Assembly: GCA_002898955.1 (NCBI GenBank)
Contig: BEIP01000066.1
Coordinates: 1 to 7,102, forward strand
Direction of reading: 5' to 3'
Origin: a bacterium HR39
Lineage (GTDB): Bacteria > Pseudomonadota > Alphaproteobacteria > Geminicoccales > Geminicoccaceae
Length of the DNA stretch: 7,102 bases
The first letter of the stretch is position 1. Each line of letters starts with the position of its first letter. Under the pieces are notes generated by a model. The model made no database searches, was not told the DNA's origin, and saw only the letters and a list, made by a program, of their open reading frames with translations. A program made the position numbers and the translations under genes. Shown here one piece after another: positions 1 through 5,216 of the stretch.

Positions 1-382
1 TGGTGGTGAGGCCGGAGACGCTCTCGAACAGCGCATCGGCCGGCGACATGCCGAATCCGAACAGGAAGGGCAGGGCGCCGAAGAGCGACGTGGCGAGCCA
101 CACCGTGCCGGTGAGCAGGAAGGCGTCGCGGGCCGAGAGATGCCCGGGCCGCGCCTGGCGGTTCTCCAGCACCAGGGTGACCCCCACGAAGAGGGTCACG
201 AGGGCCGAGGCGGCGAAGCTCTGCCAGTCGGGATTGCCGACGGCGAGGTCCACCAGCAGGCTCGGCACCATGCCGGCGGCGAGGATGCACAGCACGATGC
301 CGCACACCAGCAGCGCCAGCCGCCAGTCGAGGGGTGCGACGGCGCGCGGCCGCGCGGGCCGCTGCAGGACGGCGCGCGCCAT
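1..382 (-). CDS. trkH: Trk system potassium uptake protein TrkH, N-terminal part (runs off the window)
   Basis: Integral inner-membrane, ion-conducting subunit of the Trk K+ uptake system, which normally works with the cytoplasmic NAD-binding subunit TrkA. Only the first 127 codons are present. The translation from ATG at 382-380 begins MARAVLQRPARPRAVAPLDW. It has a first membrane helix at about residues 20-48 and a second at about 56-73 (SALVTLFVGVTLVLEN). Next comes the conserved block around 98-108 (TSLFGALPFLF), then the pore approach DALFESVSGLTT at 117-127. SVSGLTTTG is the typical start of the first TrkH selectivity filter, so the window edge cuts inside the pore loop. The start codon overlaps the stop of the upstream acyl-CoA synthetase gene as TGATG, which suggests translational coupling and fits the lack of a strong Shine-Dalgarno. 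The TrkH assignment is firm. KtrB is a related alternative, but the N-terminal layout favours TrkH. Confidence 0.9.
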   Translation of the reverse strand, partial: MARAVLQRPARPRAVAPLDWRLALLVCGIVLCILAAGMVPSLLVDLAVGNPDWQSFAASALVTLFVGVTLVLENRQARPGHLSARDAFLLTGTVWLATSLFGALPFLFGFGMSPADALFESVSGLTT

Positions 383-2016
383 CAGTCGCGGGCCTGCCGG
401 CGCCGCTCGCGCTCACGCAGCTCGCTGCGGCGGATCTTGCCGGTCGCGGTGAGCGGCAGCGATTCGACGAATTCGACGACGCGCGGATAGGCGTGGGCGG
501 CGAGCCGCGCCTTGACGAAGTCGCGGATCTCGGCCGCGAGCCGCTCGGAGGGCTCGAAGCCGGGTTTCGGTACCACGAAGGCCTTGGGCACCTCGCCGCG
601 CAGGGGATCCGGCACGCCGATCACCGCGCACAGCCCCACCGCCGGATGCTGCAGCAGGCAGGACTCGATCTCGCCCGGGCCGATGCGGTAGCCGGCGCTG
701 TTGATGACGTCGTCCTCCCGGCCGAGGTACCAGAAGTATCCGTCCTCGTCCATGCGGCCGAGATCGCCCGTGACCATCCACTCGCCGCGGAACTTCTCCG
801 CGGTGGCGTCGGGGCGGTTCAGATATTCGAGGAACATCACCGGATCGGACCGCTTCACGGCGATGGTGCCCGTCTCACCCGGCGGCAGCGGCCGGCCCTC
901 TCCGTCCACCACCGCCACCTCGTGCCCCGGCACCGCCACGCCCATGGAGCCGGGCCGCACCGGGATCGTCGAGGCCATGTTGGAGACCAGCAGATTGGCC
1001 TCCGTCTGGCCGTAGAACTCGTTGATGGTGACCCCGAAGGCGGCGCGTCCCCACTCCAGCACGTCCGCGCCCAGCGATTCGCCACCCGAGCCGATGGTGC
1101 GCAGCCGAACGCCGGCCTCGAGCGGCTTCACGGCGGCCTGGCGCATCATGCGGATGGCGGTGGGCGGCATGAAGACGTTGCGCACGCCCTCGCGCGCCAT
1201 CACCGCGACCGCGGCTTCGGGGTCGAAGCGCGCCGCCCGCCAGGCCACCACCGGCACGCCGAAGTGCAGGCTCGGCATCAGCACGTCGAACAGCCCGCCG
1301 ATCCAGGCCCAGTCGGCCGGAGTCCAGAAGCGGTCCCCGGGCTGCGGGAACAGCTCGTGCGGCATCTGCACACCCGGCAGATGGCCGAGCAGCACCCGGT
1401 GCGCGTGCAGCGCCCCCTTGGGCGGTCCGGTGGTGCCCGAGGTGTAGATGACGATGGCCGGATCCTCGCAGGAGGTGTCGGCCGCCACGTGGCGGTCGGA
1501 AGCGCGCTCGAGGAGCGGCCAGAAGCCACGCTCCGGATCGTCCGATTCGGCCAGCAGCAGGTGGCGCAGCTCCGGCAGCTCCCCGCGCACGCTCTCGACC
1601 CGTGCCGCGCCCTCGGCATCGGTGACGAGGAGCTTCACGGCGCTGTCGCCGAGCCGGTAGGCCAGCGCGTCGGGGCCGAACAGGCGGAAGAGCGGCACGG
1701 TGATCGCACCGATGCGCCACGCGGCGGTGTGGGTGAGAAGCGTCTCCACCTGCTGGCCGAGCAGCACGCCCACCCGGTCGCCGCGGCCGACGCCGAGCGC
1801 CTCCAGCACGTTGGCGAGCTTCCGCGAGAGCCGGGCGAGGGAATCGAAGTCCCACACCAGCCGGCCGTCCCCGCGCAGCTCCACCAGCGCCTCGCGGCGG
1901 CTGCCGTCGGCGTGGCGGTCCAGCACGTCGGTGGCGATGTTGAAACGTGCGGGGATGCGCCAGACGAAGCGGCGGCGGATCTCCGCGAAGTCGCTGGCGA
2001 TCGGCAGCTCGGCCAC
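382..2016 (-). CDS. AMP-binding acyl-CoA synthetase, medium-chain/acetyl-CoA synthetase-like (ANL superfamily)
   Basis: Cytoplasmic ligase of 544 residues, predicted to activate a carboxylic acid to acyl-CoA through an acyl-adenylate (ATP to AMP + PPi). The ANL motifs are intact. The phosphate-binding loop YTSGTTGPPKGALH is at about 191-204. Then follow TPADWAWIGGL, NEFYGQTEA (adenine site), TGDLGRMDEDGYFWYLGR with ribose-binding Asp about 418 and hinge-region Arg about 433, and GYRIGPGEIES at 442-452. The C-terminal PLTATGKIRR carries the adenylation lysine at about 527. The chosen start is GTG at 2016-2014, because a strong GGAGGG (2029-2024) lies 7 nt upstream and the protein then begins with a typical MACS N-terminus (AELPIASDFAEIRRRF). 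An in-frame open stretch continues upstream to 3276, but it crosses the repeat array and has non-coding codon use. Length fits the family (about 540-560). The MACS-like motifs suggest short/medium-chain or aromatic acids, but the substrate cannot be read from sequence. The gene overlaps trkH by one base. Confidence 0.93.
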   Translation of the reverse strand: MAELPIASDFAEIRRRFVWRIPARFNIATDVLDRHADGSRREALVELRGDGRLVWDFDSLARLSRKLANVLEALGVGRGDRVGVLLGQQVETLLTHTAAWRIGAITVPLFRLFGPDALAYRLGDSAVKLLVTDAEGAARVESVRGELPELRHLLLAESDDPERGFWPLLERASDRHVAADTSCEDPAIVIYTSGTTGPPKGALHAHRVLLGHLPGVQMPHELFPQPGDRFWTPADWAWIGGLFDVLMPSLHFGVPVVAWRAARFDPEAAVAVMAREGVRNVFMPPTAIRMMRQAAVKPLEAGVRLRTIGSGGESLGADVLEWGRAAFGVTINEFYGQTEANLLVSNMASTIPVRPGSMGVAVPGHEVAVVDGEGRPLPPGETGTIAVKRSDPVMFLEYLNRPDATAEKFRGEWMVTGDLGRMDEDGYFWYLGREDDVINSAGYRIGPGEIESCLLQHPAVGLCAVIGVPDPLRGEVPKAFVVPKPGFEPSERLAAEIRDFVKARLAAHAYPRVVEFVESLPLTATGKIRRSELRERERRRQARD

Positions 2017-2023
2017 GGCCGGA

Positions 2024-2029
2024 CCCTCC
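2024..2029 (-). promoter_or_regulatory. Shine-Dalgarno of the acyl-CoA synthetase gene, deciding a GTG start
   Basis: GGAGGG on the minus strand, 7 nt from the GTG at 2016-2014. No other start codon in the same frame nearby has such a site. This fixes the 544-residue protein against longer readings that run into the non-coding repeats. Confidence 0.8.
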
Positions 2030-2245
2030 GCGCTCGCCGTCGATGCTAGCGCGGGCGGGCGCGGCCGCAAGCGATCGGGTGCGGGGCGGAGGCGGGCGGC
2101 GTGGGGACGGATCGCGGCCTTCGGCCGGGCGGTGCGTGGTCGGCGTCGCAACGTCCTGCCCCACCCCACCGCCTTCGGTGGGGGCTCCCGGCCAAGGGTG
2201 CGACAGGCCGGCAAGGGGGCCATGAGCCCGGCTGCATCACATCCT
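2030..2245. other. Gene-free leader region upstream of the acyl-CoA synthetase, with hairpins
   Basis: No coding region with normal codon use is visible here. Two hairpins stand out. One has arms CCCCACCG (2166-2173) and CGGTGGGG (2178-2185) around a CCTT loop. A smaller one is CGGCC-TTC-GGCCG at 2115-2127. Read on the minus strand they would lie in a long 5' leader if transcription of the synthetase gene starts further upstream. No T-tract makes either a convincing intrinsic terminator, and no known riboswitch is recognised. I see no convincing sigma-70 promoter here. Confidence 0.4.
2166..2185. repeat. Inverted repeat, 8-bp perfect stem with 4-nt loop
   Basis: The arms CCCCACCG and CGGTGGGG are perfectly complementary with loop CCTT on the plus strand (AAGG on the minus strand). 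It lies about 150 bp upstream of the synthetase start. It could be a leader hairpin or a protein site. There is no following T-run on either strand, so terminator function is doubtful. Confidence 0.5.
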
Positions 2246-3260
2246 GTCCCGCGTGCGGCTTGTTGTGCAGAGATGTCGAACGGTGGTGGAGAACGACGCG
2301 CGGAGGGCGGGGGCAGTGCGGAACGTGGACGGAGCGCCGGATGCCCGACGACGGGCGGGGAGTGAACGTTGACCTGGTCCCGACGACATGCTCCCGGAAT
2401 CCGTGGACGGTGGCGAAGGTGCCGGCGCATCGAAGACCGCTGCACCTCTTTCACCATTCGGATCAGAGCGCGAACGTGTCGACGGGCGGTCGGAGAGAGG
2501 CGGTGACCCGACGCCGGATGCCCGGAACCTTCCCCAAGGGACGGACGAAACGCCGGGCTCACGGGTGCGGAACCGGTGTTCACGCAGTTTCGGCGATTCC
2601 GCACGGAAATCCGCGGCTGATGGGGAAGGTCCCGACGCGTCCCGACGTCGCTCCGCCTTCTCCACCATCCCGACGTTGGCGCGGAGATGTGGACGGTAGG
2701 TCGGGGACCCGACCGTGGCCGGAGCCACGGCACCGGAGCCGCGGCGGGCGGGGCGGCGGGATGACGGGCGTTCACGTGCTCCCGGTGATGTCGCGCACGT
2801 ATCCGCGCATCGTGGGAGCAGTACGGCGATCGCGGGTGCGCTCGCTCCTTCTTCACCGTCCGGACCACGGGGCAGAGATGTCGATGGCGGGTCAGCGGCA
2901 CCACGCCGGTCGAAGAAAGCGCAGGCGCGGGAGTGGGGAGCGCGCGGTCGAGGGCGGGGTGGGTGGAGCGGAACGGGTGCGAACGCGAGACCCGTGGCCC
3001 GGCTGCCCGACCGCAGGGCGGGCGTGCGTCGCTCCGGCGTCCCGCCATCGGGACCCATGGGGGTCGAACGGACGCCCGCGCACCCTCCCCACCGTCCGGA
3101 CCGCCACCGGGCGACGTCGACGGCCGGTCGAGGACGGGAGGCACGGACGAAGCCGGGGTACGGGAGCCCGTCCCAAGAGACGGACGTGACCCGGCCGCCG
3201 GCAGAACGGCCGGCGTTTGCGTCTCCTCGGACATCCCGTGCGGGCAGCCACGGAGGTGCG
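2246..3260. repeat. Degenerate tandem repeat array, about five units of roughly 190-236 bp, non-coding
   Basis: Two blocks recur in order. Block R is 43 nt and aligns without gaps in copies at 2246-2288, 2449-2491, 2660-2702, 2851-2893 and 3087-3129. Its pattern is roughly CACCrTCCGGAC, about 15 variable bases, then GAtGTCGAcGG and GGTC. By hand count R3/R4 share 31 of 43 bases, R4/R5 30 of 43, R2/R3 28 of 43 and R1/R4 about 26 of 43. R1 and R4 share the exact 13-mer GCAGAGATGTCGA. Block B starts about 80-100 nt later with GTTcACg and has ATCCG about 30 nt further on. B copies begin at 2368, 2578, 2770 and 3215, with a weak copy near 3024. Units 1 and 2 also share CGCCGGATGCCCG (2335-2347 and 2512-2524). 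Indels shift reading frames between units, and third-position composition in the long open frames is unlike the neighbouring genes, so coding is unlikely. Family and function are not recognised. Confidence 0.75.
3196..3218 (+). repeat. 7-bp hairpin followed by TTT, at block B of the last repeat unit
   Basis: The arms CGCCGGC (3196-3202) and GCCGGCG (3209-3215) flank loop AGAACG, and the downstream arm runs into a short TTT. It has the shape of a weak plus-strand terminator, but no plus-strand gene precedes it. Shorter hairpins (GCCCG/CGGGC) sit just 5' of block B in unit 1 (2343-2356) and unit 4 (3005-3023), so it may instead be part of the repeat's own structure. Confidence 0.35.
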
Positions 3261-3314
3261 AGGAGAGGGCCACCACGGGAATGACGGCGGGAAGCGGCCG
3301 GGCCGGATTGTGCG

Positions 3315-3338
3315 ATCGCCGCCCGAACGGGCGGCGAT
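3315..3338 (-). terminator. Perfect 11-bp inverted repeat downstream of trcR, possible terminator
   Basis: ATCGCCGCCCG (3315-3325) and CGGGCGGCGAT (3328-3338) are exact inverse complements with two central bases, giving a very stable hairpin with an effective 4-nt loop. It lies about 56 nt past the trcR stop on that gene's transcript. The sequence after it on the minus strand (CGCACAATCC) lacks a U-tract, so it may act as a weak or Rho-assisted terminator or as a 3'-end stabiliser. The same palindrome could alternatively be a DNA-binding site. Confidence 0.5.
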
Positions 3339-3393
3339 GTGCCGGAGAATGGACGATCCGGGGCCGGGTGGAGTCCCAGCAACCGCGAAGGCT

Positions 3394-4032
3394 TCAGGCC
3401 CGGGTGCCGGAGTCGGCCGCTTCCGCCTGCGGCTCTTCGGCTTCGGGAGTGGCCTCGGCCGCCGCCTTCTGCTGGCGCCGGCGGGCCTCCTCCGCCTCCT
3501 GCCGCGCCTTCTCGGCGCGGGCCTTCGCCACCGCCTCCTCGAGCTCCGTCTGGGTGCACAGGCCCAGCAGGACCGGATCGCGCGGGTTGAGGTCGTGGCT
3601 CTTCCAGTGGGTGCGCTCGCGCACCGCCTGCACCGTGGCCTTGGTGGTGCCGATCAGCTTGCAGATCTGCTGATCGGAGAGCTCGGGATGGTGGCGCAGC
3701 AGCCAGGCGATGGCGTCGGGCCGCTCGTGGCGCTTGACCAGCGGCGTGTAGCGCGGGCCGCGACGCTTCACCACCCGCTTCGCTTCCTCGGGCGGCTCCA
3801 GCATGCGCAGGCGGGCGTTCGGGTCCTTCTGGCAGCGCTCGATCTCCTCGCGCGTGAGGATGCCCGCGCCCACGGGATCGAGCCCGCGGATTCCCTGCGC
3901 CACCTCGCCGTCCGCGATGGCCTTCACCTCCAGCGGATGCAGGCCGCAGAACTCGGCGATCTGCTCGAAGGTCAGACTCGTGTTCTCCACCAGCCACACG
4001 GCCGTGGCCTTCGGCATCAGGGGCTTCGGCAT
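3394..4032 (-). CDS. trcR: TrcR / DUF1013-family cell-cycle transcriptional regulator
   Basis: Protein of 212 residues in the DUF1013 family, which I recall from Alphaproteobacteria and which is named cell-cycle transcriptional regulator TrcR in recent annotation. It begins [20 protein letters not shown], the family's typical start, so ATG 4032-4030 is preferred to the inner Met6. An upstream GAGAGA is a weak ribosome site. Residues about 19-43 ([20 protein letters not shown]) look like a helix-turn-helix. A second HTH-like segment is at about 118-140 ([20 protein letters not shown]), followed by [21 protein letters not shown]. The C-terminus from about 162 is a charged Ala/Glu/Arg helix, probably coiled coil, ending in a low-complexity acidic tail. 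The gene is isolated, with 267 bp of upstream spacing and a possible operator at 4082-4110. Family membership is firm. The regulatory role comes from knowledge of the family, and the target genes are unknown here. Confidence 0.87.
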   Translation of the reverse strand: MPKPLMPKATAVWLVENTSLTFEQIAEFCGLHPLEVKAIADGEVAQGIRGLDPVGAGILTREEIERCQKDPNARLRMLEPPEEAKRVVKRRGPRYTPLVKRHERPDAIAWLLRHHPELSDQQICKLIGTTKATVQAVRERTHWKSHDLNPRDPVLLGLCTQTELEEAVAKARAEKARQEAEEARRRQQKAAAEATPEAEEPQAEAADSGTRA

Positions 4033-4081
4033 GGTCTCTCGATGCTCCGGACGATCCGGCCCCGGCCCCTCGCGGCCGGGA

Positions 4082-4110
4082 CCGCGAAAACGGTTCGACC
4101 GTCCGCGAAA
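4082..4110 (-). promoter_or_regulatory. Candidate operator/promoter region of trcR: 21-bp-spaced direct repeats around a dyad
   Basis: CCGCGAAA occurs at 4082-4089 and again at 4103-4110, exactly 21 bp apart (about two helical turns). Between them is the dyad ACGGT-TCG-ACCGT (4090-4102). The block starts about 50 bp upstream of the trcR start codon and is the most A/T-containing piece of an otherwise extremely GC-rich 267-bp gap, so regulator binding or promoter function is plausible. No clean -35/-10 pair is visible. The rest of the gap holds only short GC-rich hairpins, for example AGGGGC/GCCCCT at 4134-4149. Confidence 0.4.
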
Positions 4111-4299
4111 TGGCGTCCCGGCCCGCCCGCGCAAGGGGCCCGCGCCCCTCTCCGGCCCCGCCCGGCCCGCTCTTCCGCCCCGCCCGCGGCGGCCGGACCC
4201 CGATCCCGGGGCGGCAGACCCCAGCGGGGAGCCAGCCCCTCGATCCCGCGCGCCACCGGCCGTCGCCGGCCCCATCCGGCCACCGCGGCCGCGACGCCC

Positions 4300-5139
4300 T
4301 CAGGCCGGCAGCGGTAGGCCGGGCGGATGGACGAGGGCGAGCCGCGCGACGGCGAGCGCGAGGAGCGCGAGGATCGCCAGCAGCAGTCGTACCCGTGCCA
4401 TGCCGCCCACCCGCACGGCGAGTTCCTCGCGCAGCAGCCAGACGAGCCCGATGGCGGCGAGCAGCGGCAGGCCCACGAGTGCCATCGGGGCGGGGACCCC
4501 GTCGGCGGCCCGGGCGGCGAGGTGCAGCCAGCCGCCCAGCGCGGCGGCCGCGGCGGCGAGCGAGAGGGCATCGCGCAGGGCGCGGCCGGCCCGCCGGCGC
4601 GGACGCCCGAGCACCAGCGTGGCCTGCTCGGAGGTGAAGGAGAAGAACAGGGCCGTCGGTGCCACCGCCCCCACCAGCGCCAGATCGCGCACCGCTCCGA
4701 GCGCCACGGTCCCCGCGTCCACCCGCAGCGCCGCCGCGCACAGCAGCAGCGCCGCGCCGGCGATCTCGCCCTCGCGGGCCCGCGATTCCAGGGCGGCGGT
4801 GGCGAGACAGGCGAGGGCCAGCAGCGAAGCGAAGCCCACGCCGAACAGCAGCAGGCCGGCGACCAGGGCCAGCGCGAAGGTGACGGGCGCGCCGCTCTGC
4901 GGGCGGGCCGCGGCGAGGGCGCCCACCGCGGCATCGGCCGCAGCCGCGCAGGCGAAGGCGAGGGCGAGCAGGACCAGATCCCCCGCACCCGGCTCCGGCA
5001 GCACCAGAAGCGGTGCCAGCACCGGCAGGGCGGCGGCCGCCGCGGCGCGGGCGCGCGCCCGGATCCCGGCCGGCAGGTGCGGTGCGAGCTGCAGGAGGCG
5101 GTCGAAGCCGGAGAGGAGAGAGGCTGCGGTCCCGGTCAC
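4300..5139 (-). CDS. Polytopic membrane protein of unknown function, 279 aa
   Basis: I do not recognise this family. The start is GTG 5139-5137, supported by GGGAGA (5151-5146) 6 nt upstream. The overlapping ATG at 5141-5139 runs straight into TGA. The protein is extremely rich in Ala and Leu, with about seven or eight hydrophobic segments at roughly 33-48, 52-78, 84-118 (one or two helices), 124-138, 143-169, 187-209, 217-237 and 248-270. Polar loops include ESRAREGE (118-125), [17 protein letters not shown] (167-183) and [11 protein letters not shown] (236-246). No catalytic motif, signal peptide or soluble domain is visible. It is probably an inner-membrane protein. It sits 77 bp downstream of degQ on the same strand with its own candidate regulatory dyad, so it may or may not share the degQ transcript. 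Very distant likeness to HyfC/NuoH-type quinone-binding membrane subunits was considered, but the conserved loops are absent. Codon use supports a real gene. Confidence 0.75.
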   Translation of the reverse strand: MTGTAASLLSGFDRLLQLAPHLPAGIRARARAAAAAALPVLAPLLVLPEPGAGDLVLLALAFACAAAADAAVGALAAARPQSGAPVTFALALVAGLLLFGVGFASLLALACLATAALESRAREGEIAGAALLLCAAALRVDAGTVALGAVRDLALVGAVAPTALFFSFTSEQATLVLGRPRRRAGRALRDALSLAAAAAALGGWLHLAARAADGVPAPMALVGLPLLAAIGLVWLLREELAVRVGGMARVRLLLAILALLALAVARLALVHPPGLPLPA

Positions 5140-5184
5140 ATCGGCTCTCCCGTGCCGTGCGACCGGGACCGTAGCGCCCGAAGG

Positions 5185-5199
5185 TTAACGCAGCGTTGA
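5185..5199 (-). promoter_or_regulatory. CtrA-like site TTAA-N7-TTGA, imperfect dyad upstream of the membrane-protein gene
   Basis: On the plus strand the site reads TTAACGCAGCGTTGA, a 15-bp near-palindrome (one mismatched pair) and one base off the CtrA consensus TTAA-N7-TTAA. It lies about 46 bp upstream of the GTG start of the membrane-protein gene and 18 bp past the degQ stop. It is the only TTAA-type spot in a very GC-rich gap. CtrA binding is inferred from motif and lineage only. Confidence 0.35.
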
Positions 5200-5216
5200 C
5201 GACAGCGCGGCCGGCT

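Noticed and set aside
334..2049. Plus-strand 571-codon open frame antisense to the acyl-CoA synthetase
   Set aside because: It is the mirror of a gene with all ANL motifs, and the translation has no recognisable domain.
2101..3189. Plus-strand open frame of 362 codons through the repeat array, in which block B recurs in the same frame three times
   Set aside because: The frame agreement at 2368, 2578 and 2770 (210 and 192 bp apart) does not extend to block R, whose spacings are 203, 211 and 191. Composition is non-coding and no start site or domain is visible.
2246..3260. CRISPR array or insertion sequence as an explanation for the repeats
   Set aside because: Units of about 200 bp with 60-72% identical cores are far too long and diverged for CRISPR repeats. 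No transposase, terminal inverted repeat pair or target duplication is seen.
382..3276. A 964-codon open frame that would extend the acyl-CoA synthetase upstream across the repeats
   Set aside because: The extra N-terminus is Arg/Pro/Ser-rich without any domain, has many A/T third positions unlike the real genes, and crosses repeats whose indels break phase. A strong ribosome site and the family's usual N-terminus support the GTG at 2016.
2237..4741. Minus-strand 834-codon open frame over the array, trcR and part of the membrane-protein gene
   Set aside because: It overlaps two well-supported genes in another frame and is low-complexity Arg/Gly/Ala. It is an effect of high GC reducing stop codons.
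4300..5139. Unknown membrane protein as a HyfC/NuoH-type hydrogenase or complex I subunit
   Set aside because: Only general hydrophobic layout and a GDLVLL-like stretch resemble that family. The conserved charged loops are missing and no hydrogenase or nuo genes are nearby.
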